Shown here piece by piece: positions 17,760 to 25,455 of a stretch of DNA of 64,000 nt. Numbering within the stretch: position 1 is the stretch's first letter; every line of letters begins with the position of its first letter. This DNA comes from Terriglobia bacterium (GTDB taxonomy: Bacteria > Acidobacteriota > Terriglobia > Bryobacterales > Bryobacteraceae), in NCBI GenBank assembly GCA_020073345.1, contig JAIQFI010000005.1, forward strand, positions 62,001-126,000, read 5' to 3'. The notes beneath the pieces are model-generated. The model searched no databases. It was given only the letters and a program-made list of their open reading frames with translations, and had not been told where the DNA came from. Made by a program: the position numbers and the translations under genes.

Positions 17760-18225
17760 CAAACCCGTTCGCGAACATCTGGTAAAGCTCTTGGAAGGCG
17801 GGCAAGCGCATGTGACGCTCGAGGCTGCTATCAAAGGTCTTCCCGCTGCGCTGCGCGGCAAGAGACCCAAGGGCGCGGAGCATTCGCCTTGGGAGATTCT
17901 CGAGCACATGCGCATCGCGCAGTGGGACATCCTGGAATTCAGCCGCGACGCGAAGCACGTTTCGCCCGAATGGCCCTCGGGTTATTGGCCAAAGTCCAAG
18001 ACGCCTCCGAACGACAAGGCTTGGGCTAAGAGCTTGCGAGCTTTCAATTCCGACCTGGAAGCCATGCGCAAGCTGGTGGCGGCGCAATCGACGGATCTGT
18101 ATGCTCCCATCCCGCACGGCGACGGGCAGACGATCCTGCGCGAAGCGCTGCTGATCGCGGATCACAATGCGTATCACATCGGCGAGCTGGTACTGGTGCG
18201 GCGGCTACTTGGCGCGTGGAAGTAG
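17737..18225 (+). CDS. DinB-family protein (thiol S-transferase-like four-helix protein)
   Basis: 162 residues; ATG 17737 is preceded by AAGGAG at good spacing, inside the end of the binding-protein gene. The DinB/YfiT four-helix fold is indicated by HSPWEILEHMRIAQWDIL, YWPKSKTPPND, and the C-terminal DHNAYHIGELVLVRRLLG. Histidines in the first and last segments could form the family's three-His metal site. Relatives include bacillithiol and mycothiol S-transferases. As the last gene of the egt operon it is a candidate ergothioneine-dependent S-transferase, which is inference from context only. It overlaps the convergent cytidine deaminase gene by 21 bp. Confidence 0.85.
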   Translation: MAPRLESDKPVREHLVKLLEGGQAHVTLEAAIKGLPAALRGKRPKGAEHSPWEILEHMRIAQWDILEFSRDAKHVSPEWPSGYWPKSKTPPNDKAWAKSLRAFNSDLEAMRKLVAAQSTDLYAPIPHGDGQTILREALLIADHNAYHIGELVLVRRLLGAWK

Positions 18226-18939
18226 CCGGAACTCCGCCCGGGGCGCGATCACCGCAAGCAGGGGTTTGGTGGTGCTGAGCTGGCTGATGGAGTTGTTGGC
18301 AGCCTCGGCCAGGACGGCCTCTACTATATCGCTGAAGTCCTCATTCGCCATCGCCATCGCGACCAGCGCTACTTGCAGCGGCGCAAGGCTGGGATTGAAC
18401 GCGGCGTTCTCGATGTACGATCCGCGATAAACGTTTCCGCGGCGCGACCGGATCGCGACTCCGGACGGAGAGTTGGAATACGGAGCGTAGGCATTCGCGG
18501 CGGCGTAACGGGCTGCCCGCACCGGATCACCCTCGACATCTTGGGTCGCGATCTTGGTTCGGGAGAGTGGACCTTGCGTGACATTGAGATCACTTGGGCC
18601 GAAAGGCCGCGGCAGCAGAGCTGATAGTCCGATCGCGGGTTGCTCCGGAAGCAGTATGTCGATGTCGCGTCCCTCGGCGAACTCGTACAGAAACTGTCGG
18701 CAGTGCCCGCAAGGAGGCGAGCTCACGGCGATCGCTTGGATGCCGGGCTCGTCGTGCATGAACGCGTTCGACAAAGCGGCTTGTTCGGCGTGCACCGTCT
18801 GGCTGAGGCTCGCGCCTGCAAACTCGATATTCGCTCCCATGTAGATCGCCCCGGAAGTACCTCGGACCACCGCACCTACGCGAAAGTTGGTCAGCGCCGG
18901 ACGCGCATAGGATTGCGCTTGCGCCAAAAGCTCAAGCAT
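18205..18939 (-). CDS. cdd: Cytidine deaminase, two-domain type
   Basis: 244 residues from ATG 18939. The catalytic zinc site is His50 in TVHAEQAA with the proton-shuttling Glu52, plus Cys77 and Cys80 in PPCGHC. A second, inactive copy of the domain follows (residues about 130-230), as in the dimeric E. coli-type enzyme. It deaminates cytidine and deoxycytidine to uridine and deoxyuridine. Its start lies 8 bp inside the end of the nucleoside phosphorylase gene, so deamination and phosphorolysis are co-expressed for pyrimidine salvage. A longer frame to 19437 is antisense or overlapping and was rejected. Confidence 0.93.
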   Translation of the reverse strand: MLELLAQAQSYARPALTNFRVGAVVRGTSGAIYMGANIEFAGASLSQTVHAEQAALSNAFMHDEPGIQAIAVSSPPCGHCRQFLYEFAEGRDIDILLPEQPAIGLSALLPRPFGPSDLNVTQGPLSRTKIATQDVEGDPVRAARYAAANAYAPYSNSPSGVAIRSRRGNVYRGSYIENAAFNPSLAPLQVALVAMAMANEDFSDIVEAVLAEAANNSISQLSTTKPLLAVIAPRAEFRLLPRAK

Positions 18940-19759
18940 ACTTGGGCAGTTCACGCGATCGATACGGCGCGAGGCTGGCTTCCTCGGACAAGCTGACCAA
19001 TGCGTCGAGAGCGATCTCAGCCGCCAGCTCCTCGCCGGCAATGCCCCATTCGTTAGTGTGTCGATTTGCAAAAACGGCGTTGATCGCGCCGGCGGGCAGC
19101 CCGCCGCCTTCCGTCGCGCACCACACGAACAAATCCGCCGCTTCCATGGAGTAACAGGCGGCTCCGAGTCGCAAGACCTCGTCATGCCGGGCTTGCATGC
19201 GCTCCGGCACGACTCCGAACAGGTTCGGCCTGCCCTGTCCCGTATAAAAATCACTGGTGGTGCATTCGACGCCGGCGTGGAACCGGCCCGGAGCCTTCGC
19301 CTGCGCGGCTCGATGCAGGGCGCTGACCACGCGCCAGTCGGCTGCGGCCGGATACTCGGGCGGCGCCCAATCGTCCGCGGTCCGATCGAAGCGAATAGCC
19401 GCGGTGGGAATAATGACGTCGCCGATTTTGGATTCACGGATCAAGCTGCCGCACGATCCTACACGAACGAAGATCCGGGCGCCGCTTTGGACGGCTTCCG
19501 GAAGCACGATGCCCATCGACGGGCCGCCCATCCCCGACGTGGTCACCGAAATTTCGATGTCGCGATACTTTCCGGTATGTGAGACCAGGCCGCGAACGTC
19601 GTTCGAAAAACGCCGCGACCCTTTCAGATACTTCTCGGCGATCATGTCCGCGCGGCCCGGTGCGCCAACGATCAGGCACATCGCCGCCAGGTCGCCGGGA
19701 CCGGTGTGGGTGTGATAGCTCACGCCGCCGGCTGCTTTGGGGCTGTCCGCCCGTTCCAT
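18932..19759 (-). CDS. Nucleoside phosphorylase (uridine phosphorylase-like)
   Basis: 275 residues from ATG 19759. Family landmarks are IVGAPGRADMIAEKYL (phosphate site), HTGKYRDIEISVTTSGMGGPSMG, the FVRVGSCGSL glycine loop, TSDFYTG, and SMEAADLFVWC holding the ribose-binding Met-Glu. It uses phosphate to release the base from uridine-type nucleosides. Uridine is favoured because cytidine deaminase, which makes uridine, is translationally coupled downstream; purine nucleosides remain possible. The short divergent gap to the aldehyde dehydrogenase gene (19760-19819) must hold both promoters. Confidence 0.88.
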   Translation of the reverse strand: MERADSPKAAGGVSYHTHTGPGDLAAMCLIVGAPGRADMIAEKYLKGSRRFSNDVRGLVSHTGKYRDIEISVTTSGMGGPSMGIVLPEAVQSGARIFVRVGSCGSLIRESKIGDVIIPTAAIRFDRTADDWAPPEYPAAADWRVVSALHRAAQAKAPGRFHAGVECTTSDFYTGQGRPNLFGVVPERMQARHDEVLRLGAACYSMEAADLFVWCATEGGGLPAGAINAVFANRHTNEWGIAGEELAAEIALDALVSLSEEASLAPYRSRELPKYA

Positions 19760-19819
19760 GATTGTCAAGAATAGCAAGAGCTGCAGACCGAGACCGTATA
19801 CTGGAAAGTCGAGATCACC

Positions 19820-21184
19820 ATGGCTATAGCGAGTGTCAATCCCGCCACCGGAGAAGTGCTTCGAAACTTTGAGCCGCTTTCTAATGCGCAGATCGAAGCC
19901 AAGATTCAGACCGCCGCAAAAACGTTTCTCACGTTTCGCAAGTTGCCCTTTGCCGATCGCGCCCGGATGATGAGCAAGGCCGCGGATATTCTCGAAGCCG
20001 AGAAAGATGCCTTGGGCGCGCTGATGACCATGGAGATGGGCAAGACGCTTGCATCCGCCATCGCGGAAGCCGCCAAGTGCGCGACGGCCTGCCGCTACTA
20101 CGCGGAAAACGCCGAACACATGCTGGCCGACGAAACGGTTGTGACCAGCGCCAGCCGCAGCTACGTTCACTACCAGCCCTTGGGCGTGATCCTCTGCGTG
20201 ATGCCGTGGAACTTTCCGTTCTGGCAGGTATTCCGCTTCGTTGCGCCGGGTCTGATGGCCGGCAACGTCGGCTTGCTGAAGCATGCCTCGAACGTCCCCC
20301 AGTGCGCGCTCAAGATCGAAGAGATTCTCCTGCGCGCGGGTTTTCCGGAAGGCGCCTTCCAGACGCTGCTCATCGGCGCGAGCCAGGTGGACCGCGTTCT
20401 TACCGATCCGCGCATCGCCGCGGCGACGCTCACCGGAAGCGAGGGAGCCGGGATTCAAGTCGGCGTCTCTGCCGCGAAGAACATCAAGAAAGTTGTGCTC
20501 GAACTGGGCGGGAGTGATCCCTTCATCGTCATGGCCAGCGCGAATCTGGACGACGCGGTCTCCGCCGCGGTCAAGGCGCGCATCGTGAACAACGGACAGT
20601 CCTGCATCGCGGCAAAACGCTTCATCGTTCTAGACCAAATCGCCGATGAATTCGAGCGCAAGTTCGTGAAAGGGATGGAAGCGTTAAAGGTCGGCGATCC
20701 CATGCAGGCTGAGACTGAGCTCGGCCCGCTGGCGTCCACCGATGCTGTCACCACACTGCAGGCGGACGTTCAAAAGACCGTGGCCGCGGGCGCACGCGTA
20801 CTGACCGGCGGAAAGCCGGTCGATCGGCCTGGAAGTTTCTATGCCCCCACGGTGCTAACGAACATCCCGAAGGAGTCGCCTGCCTACCGCGAGGAGCTAT
20901 TTGGTCCCGTGGCGAGCGTGTTTCGCGTGAAGAACATCGACGAAGCGATTCAGGTCGCCAACGACAGCCGTTTCGGCCTGGGAGCCAGCGCCTGGACCAA
21001 CGACCCCGCCGAGCGCGAGCGCTTCGCCAATGAAATCGACGCGGGAATGGTCTTCATCAACCAGATGGTGGCATCCGATCCTCGCATTCCTTTCGGCGGC
21101 GTAAAGGCTTCCGGCCACGGACGCGAGCTGGGCGTCCATGGAATTCGGGAATTCATGAACGCCAAGACCGTCTGGATCAAGTAG
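19820..21184 (+). CDS. NAD(P)-dependent aldehyde dehydrogenase, succinate-semialdehyde type
   Basis: 454 residues, full length for the short SSADH-like branch. Catalytic residues: Asn131 in MPWNFPFW, Glu228 in LELGGSDPF, and the nucleophile Cys262 in NNGQSCIAAKRF. The N-terminus IASVNPATGEVL and C-terminus PFGGVKASGHGRELG are typical of GabD-like enzymes. Oxidises a short-chain aldehyde (succinic or similar semialdehyde) to the acid. It heads the plus-strand catabolic run, with the beta-hydroxyacid dehydrogenase starting 32 bp downstream, which suggests sequential alcohol-aldehyde-acid chemistry. Confidence 0.93.
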   Translation: MAIASVNPATGEVLRNFEPLSNAQIEAKIQTAAKTFLTFRKLPFADRARMMSKAADILEAEKDALGALMTMEMGKTLASAIAEAAKCATACRYYAENAEHMLADETVVTSASRSYVHYQPLGVILCVMPWNFPFWQVFRFVAPGLMAGNVGLLKHASNVPQCALKIEEILLRAGFPEGAFQTLLIGASQVDRVLTDPRIAAATLTGSEGAGIQVGVSAAKNIKKVVLELGGSDPFIVMASANLDDAVSAAVKARIVNNGQSCIAAKRFIVLDQIADEFERKFVKGMEALKVGDPMQAETELGPLASTDAVTTLQADVQKTVAAGARVLTGGKPVDRPGSFYAPTVLTNIPKESPAYREELFGPVASVFRVKNIDEAIQVANDSRFGLGASAWTNDPAERERFANEIDAGMVFINQMVASDPRIPFGGVKASGHGRELGVHGIREFMNAKTVWIK

Positions 21185-21216
21185 GCCCAGCCCGCCCTAG
21201 GCGTTAGACTAAAACG

Positions 21217-22098
21217 ATGGCGAATTTGGGATTTGTCGGCCTGGGGGTCATGGGCGGCGATATGGTCGCGCGGCTCCTGGACAAGGGCCACACCGTTACT
21301 GGCTACAATCGCACCAAATCGAAGGCACAGCGCCTGATCGACCGCGGTATGAAATGGGCCGACTCGCCTCGCGCGGTCTGCGCCGCAGCCGATGTCACGT
21401 TGTCGATGGTCACCAACTCCGCAGCCCTTACCCAGGTGTTCGACGGACCGGATGGAATGCTAGCCGGACTGAGCGCCGGTAAGATTCTGGTCGACATGAG
21501 TACGGTGAGCCCCGCGGTCAGCCGCGCGCTGGCCGCCCGGGTTCGCGAAAAGGGTGCGGATATGTCGGACGCGCCCGTCTCGGGCAGCGTGATTACCCTC
21601 CAGCAGGGAAAACTTTCGGTGATGGTTGGCGGGCGTCCCGATACTTTCGAGCGCCTGAAGCCCTTGCTGCTCGATATCGGCCCGAAAGTGACCCACGTGG
21701 GCGATAACGGCCTGGCTCTCGTGATGAAAATTGCGACCAATCTGAGCCTTGCGGTGCAGATGCTGGCGTTCTCGGAAGGCGTGTTGCTCGCCGAGAAAAG
21801 CGGGATCGCACGCGAGACTGCGGTCGACGTGATGACTCACAGCGTGATCGGGTCGCCGATGGTCCAATACCGCGGGCCGTTCGTGCTCAAAATGCCCGAA
21901 GAAGCCTGGTTCGATGTCAACATGATGCAGAAGGATATGCTATTAGCATTGGAGTTGGGCCGCCAAGTGGACGTGCCTTTGCCGACCACCGCCGCGACCA
22001 ATGAAATGCTGACGGCTGCGCGAGGCATGGGCCTGGCGAAGAAAGATTTCGCCATCCTGTTTGAAGTACTCGCTCGAATGTCTGGAGTAAGTAAATGA
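21217..22098 (+). CDS. 3-hydroxyisobutyrate-dehydrogenase-family NAD(P)-dependent oxidoreductase
   Basis: 293 residues. The N-terminal Rossmann motif GLGVMGGDM (residues 8-16), substrate signature DAPVSGS (118-124) and catalytic Lys171 with Asn175 in MKIATNLSL are all intact. The family oxidises beta-hydroxyacids to semialdehydes (hydroxyisobutyrate, tartronate and related substrates). Next to a semialdehyde dehydrogenase it could feed that enzyme. The stop overlaps the E1 alpha start (ATGA), so the pair is translationally coupled. Exact substrate unknown. Confidence 0.9.
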   Translation: MANLGFVGLGVMGGDMVARLLDKGHTVTGYNRTKSKAQRLIDRGMKWADSPRAVCAAADVTLSMVTNSAALTQVFDGPDGMLAGLSAGKILVDMSTVSPAVSRALAARVREKGADMSDAPVSGSVITLQQGKLSVMVGGRPDTFERLKPLLLDIGPKVTHVGDNGLALVMKIATNLSLAVQMLAFSEGVLLAEKSGIARETAVDVMTHSVIGSPMVQYRGPFVLKMPEEAWFDVNMMQKDMLLALELGRQVDVPLPTTAATNEMLTAARGMGLAKKDFAILFEVLARMSGVSK

Positions 22099-23093
22099 GC
22101 ACTGTTATCGCGGGTTCGCCGCCCGATTCGGCCATCGACAACAAGCTGTTCCTGCGGATGTATCGCCGGATGGTCATGATCCGCCTGTTCGAGGAGCAGG
22201 TTAACGACTTGTACACCCGCGCACTCATGCCCGGGCTCGCTCACCTTTATATCGGCGAGGAGGCAATCGCCGTGGGTGTTTGCGAAGCGCTCCGCGCCGA
22301 CGACTACATCACCAGCACGCACCGCGGCCACGGGCATTGCCTGGCGAAAGGCGCCGCTATCGACCGCATGTTCGCCGAGCTGCTCGGCAAGGAAGCTGGA
22401 TATTGCAAGGGCAAAGGCGGCTCGATGCATATCGCCGATCCCGATACGGGCAACCTGGGAGCGAATGCGATCGTCGCCGGCAGCGCGGGAATCGCGACGG
22501 GCGCGGCGTTTTCATCGAAGCGTTTGGGGAACGGCCGGGTTACGGTCTGCTTCTTCGGCGAAGGCGCGCTGGGACAGGGCGTGGTCTACGAAGTGATGAA
22601 CATGGCGGCGCTGTGGAAGCTGCCCGTGATCTACGTTTGCGAGAACAACATGTACAACGAGTACACCCACATCTCGGAAACAGCCGCGGGCGATATTCTG
22701 GCGCGAGGCCCGGCTTTCGGCGTGCCCTCGGAAAGCGTCGACGGGCAGGATGTGCGGGCTGTCTACGCTGTAACCAAGCGTTTAGTCGATCGAGCGCGTA
22801 AAGGTGAAGGTCCCGCGTTCCTGATGGCGAACACCTATCGCTTCATGGGTCATCACGTGGGCGATATCAGCCGCGAATACTATCGCTCCAAACAGGAAGA
22901 ACAAAAGTGGAAGTCCGAGCGCGATCCCATCAAGGTGGCCACCGAGGCCATCCTGGCGCAGAAGATCACCGACCAAGCCGCGCTGGATCAGATTCAATCG
23001 GAAGTGAAGGCTGAGATCGAGAACGGTGTGCAATTCGCTATGGCGGCGCCGTATCCGAACGTGGACAAGGTGGAGCAAGACGTGTATGCCTGA
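22095..23093 (+). CDS. Thiamine-dependent dehydrogenase E1 component, alpha subunit (pyruvate/acetoin type)
   Basis: 332 residues. It contains GLAHLYIGEEAIAVGV, HRGHGHCLAKGA, GKGGSMHI and the thiamine-diphosphate region GEGALGQG ending in ENNMYNEYT. Length and motifs fit AcoA/PdhA-type alpha subunits. With E1 beta and E2 downstream it builds a 2-oxoacid or acetoin dehydrogenase that transfers an acyl group to lipoate. Start overlaps the preceding stop by 4 bp; end overlaps E1 beta by 8 bp. Confidence 0.93.
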   Translation: MSTVIAGSPPDSAIDNKLFLRMYRRMVMIRLFEEQVNDLYTRALMPGLAHLYIGEEAIAVGVCEALRADDYITSTHRGHGHCLAKGAAIDRMFAELLGKEAGYCKGKGGSMHIADPDTGNLGANAIVAGSAGIATGAAFSSKRLGNGRVTVCFFGEGALGQGVVYEVMNMAALWKLPVIYVCENNMYNEYTHISETAAGDILARGPAFGVPSESVDGQDVRAVYAVTKRLVDRARKGEGPAFLMANTYRFMGHHVGDISREYYRSKQEEQKWKSERDPIKVATEAILAQKITDQAALDQIQSEVKAEIENGVQFAMAAPYPNVDKVEQDVYA

Positions 23094-24084
23094 AACCGCT
23101 GTGGCCGTTCGCGAGCTGACGCTGGGGGAAGCCGTCCGCGAAGCACTCGCGGAAGAGATGCGGCGCGATTCCCGCGTGTTCATCATGGGCGAAGACGTGG
23201 CCGAAGCGGGCACGGCGTTCAAGGTTCTCAGCGGCCTGGTTCAGGAGTTTGGGCCCGATCGGGTGCTGGACACGCCGATCTCCGAGCCAGGTTTTACTGG
23301 AATCGGCGTCGGCGCCGGGATGACCGGCATGCGTCCCGTCGTCGACATCATGTTCGGCGATTTCGCCGGCCTGATCATGGACCAGATGGCAAACCAGGCC
23401 GCCAAGATCCATTACATGTCGGGCGGCAAATGGAAATGTTCCATGGTGCTGCGGACCACTCTGGGTGCGACACGCAGGTCCGCTGCACAGCACTCGCAAT
23501 CGCTGCACGCGTGGTTTTGCCACATTCCGGGTCTGAAAGTGGTGATGCCTTCGACGCCCTACGACGCCAAGGGACTGCTCAAATCCGCGATTCGCGACGA
23601 CAATCCGGTGGTCTTCTACGAAGACAAGATGATGTACAAGCTCAAGGGTCCGGTGCCCGAAGAAGACTACACAATCCCACTCGGCGTCGCCGATGTGAAG
23701 CGCCAGGGCGACGATATCACCATCATCGCGACCAGCAGCATGGTGCAGGTGGCGTTGGGCGCGGCGAGGCTGCTCGAAGAGCAGGGCGTGAGCGCGGAAG
23801 TGGTGGATCCGCGAACGCTGTGGCCGCTCGACGAGAAAACGTTGATCGACTCTGCCAAGAAAACGTCGCGGGTGATCGTGGTCGACGAAGGCTATGGACG
23901 CTATGGGGCGACTGCCGAGCTCGCATCGGTGATACAGGAAAACGCTTTTTTCGATCTGGAAGCCCCGGTGAAACGAATGGGCGCGATGCATGTGCCGATT
24001 CCGTTCTCGCCGCCGCTTGAAGACGCCACCGTTCCCAACGAGCGTACGGTATGCGAAGCCGCCCTGGCTCTTTGCGGAAAGTGA
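23086..24084 (+). CDS. Thiamine-dependent dehydrogenase E1 component, beta subunit
   Basis: 332 residues from ATG 23086. It contains MGEDVAEAGTAFKV, DTPISEPGFTGIGVGAGMTG, MDQMANQAAKIHYMSGG, QHSQSLHAWF, the cation-binding GLLKSAIRDDNPVVF and the C-terminal VDEGYGRYG. This is the canonical transketolase-like beta subunit that completes the E1 active site with the alpha subunit encoded just upstream. A 27-bp gap with a strong GGAGG precedes the next gene (M24 protein), which lies unexpectedly between E1 and E2. Confidence 0.93.
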   Translation: MPETAVAVRELTLGEAVREALAEEMRRDSRVFIMGEDVAEAGTAFKVLSGLVQEFGPDRVLDTPISEPGFTGIGVGAGMTGMRPVVDIMFGDFAGLIMDQMANQAAKIHYMSGGKWKCSMVLRTTLGATRRSAAQHSQSLHAWFCHIPGLKVVMPSTPYDAKGLLKSAIRDDNPVVFYEDKMMYKLKGPVPEEDYTIPLGVADVKRQGDDITIIATSSMVQVALGAARLLEEQGVSAEVVDPRTLWPLDEKTLIDSAKKTSRVIVVDEGYGRYGATAELASVIQENAFFDLEAPVKRMGAMHVPIPFSPPLEDATVPNERTVCEAALALCGK

Positions 24085-24111
24085 AATAACTTTGTCAACT
24101 GGAGGATTTTC

Positions 24112-25455
24112 GTGGCTCTAAGAACTCACGGAACCATGGCGGTCGACTGGGAGCAGCGGATCGATTTCGACCGTCTCCGCAAGGAGAGGCTCGCGCGCGC
24201 GAAGTCTCTGTTAGCCAAGTCGGAGATGGGCGCGCTCCTGTGCTTCGACATGAACAATGTGCGGTATATCACCGCGACGCACATCGGCACGTGGGCGCAA
24301 GACAAGATCAGCCGCTTTACGCTGCTGCCGCAGAATGACGAGCCGATCCTATGGGACTTCGGCTCGGCCGCCAAACATCATCAGCTCAATTGTCCCTGGC
24401 TGGGCGAGCGATCCAGGCCCGGAATTTCGCTGCTGCGCGGCGCGATGTCGCCGGAGATGGGACGCGCCGAAGACGTGGCGCGCAAGATCAAGATCGAGCT
24501 CGAAATGCGCGGCCTGCACAAGCAGCCTCTCGGAATCGACGTCGTCGAGCCGCCGATCCTGTTTGCTCTGCAGAAGGAAGGCATCACCGTCGTCGACGGC
24601 CAGCAACTCATGTCCGACGCCCGTGTCATCAAGACGCAGGACGAGATCTCGCTGCTCAATACGTCGGCGATGATGGTCGACGCGGCCTACGAGGAGCTGT
24701 ACCGCGCTATGCGCCCGGGCTTCAGCGAGAATGAAGCCGTCGGGTTGGCGAGCAAGGTCCTGTACGATCTGGGCTCGGAGTACGTCGAGGGCGTAAACGC
24801 CATTTCCGGCGAACGCTGCAGCCCGCATCCGCACGTGTTTTCCGATCGCGTGCTGCGCCCCGGCGATCCGGTGTACTACGACATCCTGCATTCTTACATG
24901 GGGTATCGCACCTGCTACTACCGGTGCTTCGCGATCGGTTACGGATCGCCCGCGCTGGTCGACGCGTATTCACGCTGCCGCGATTATCTGGACGCCGCGA
25001 TTTCTCTGATCCGCCCCGGTCGCACGACCGCGGAGATCGCCTCGGTTTGGCCCAAGGCGCAGGAGTTCGGATTCGCCAACGAAGAAGCGGCTTTCGCGTT
25101 GCAGTTCGGCCACGGCATCGGCCTGGCGATCTGGGAAAAACCGGTGATCAGCCGCCTGGTTTCGCTGGAGCATTCCTACGAACTCAAGCCCGGCATGGTG
25201 TTCGCGCTTGAAACCTTCTGGCCGTCGAAAGACGGCTGGAGCGCGGCCCGGATCGAAGAAGAAATTGTGGTCACCGAAACAGGTCACGAAGTCATCACGC
25301 GTTTCCCCGCCGAAAAGCTGCTCGTCGCGGGTACGCAGTACATCACCGTTGATGGACCGCTCCCCACTACGCGCGAGCACGATCCCGCACCGAGCAACCG
25401 CATCGTCGAAATGGTCGAGGCCAGCGCCCGCACCGAAGCAGGAGCAGTTCGCTAG
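24112..25455 (+). CDS. M24-family (creatinase/prolidase-like) protein with an incomplete metal site
   Basis: 447 residues from GTG 24112, with GGAGG about 7 bp upstream. N-terminal creatinase-type domain (to about residue 165), then the pita-bread fold. Of the five canonical dimetal ligands, Asp257 (VYYDIL), His334 (FGHGIGL), Glu367 (FALETFW) and Glu382/383 (RIEEEIV) are present. The position 11 residues after Asp257, normally the second Asp, is Cys268 (GYRTCYYR), and the usual HE after GIG-x-x is WE. It may bind one metal or none, like creatinase or DMSP-lyase-type relatives. ATG of the E2 gene follows its stop directly. Confidence 0.85.
   Translation: MALRTHGTMAVDWEQRIDFDRLRKERLARAKSLLAKSEMGALLCFDMNNVRYITATHIGTWAQDKISRFTLLPQNDEPILWDFGSAAKHHQLNCPWLGERSRPGISLLRGAMSPEMGRAEDVARKIKIELEMRGLHKQPLGIDVVEPPILFALQKEGITVVDGQQLMSDARVIKTQDEISLLNTSAMMVDAAYEELYRAMRPGFSENEAVGLASKVLYDLGSEYVEGVNAISGERCSPHPHVFSDRVLRPGDPVYYDILHSYMGYRTCYYRCFAIGYGSPALVDAYSRCRDYLDAAISLIRPGRTTAEIASVWPKAQEFGFANEEAAFALQFGHGIGLAIWEKPVISRLVSLEHSYELKPGMVFALETFWPSKDGWSAARIEEEIVVTETGHEVITRFPAEKLLVAGTQYITVDGPLPTTREHDPAPSNRIVEMVEASARTEAGAVR

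Noticed and set aside
18205-20458. Long minus-strand frames spanning cdd, the phosphorylase and the start of the aldehyde dehydrogenase
   Set aside because: These are extensions over the real genes in other frames; family length and start codons place the genes at 18205-18939 and 18932-19759.
24112-25455. DMSP lyase DddP
   Set aside because: Length and fold are similar, but the second metal Asp is Cys268 and I cannot verify DddP-specific residues; left as atypical M24.
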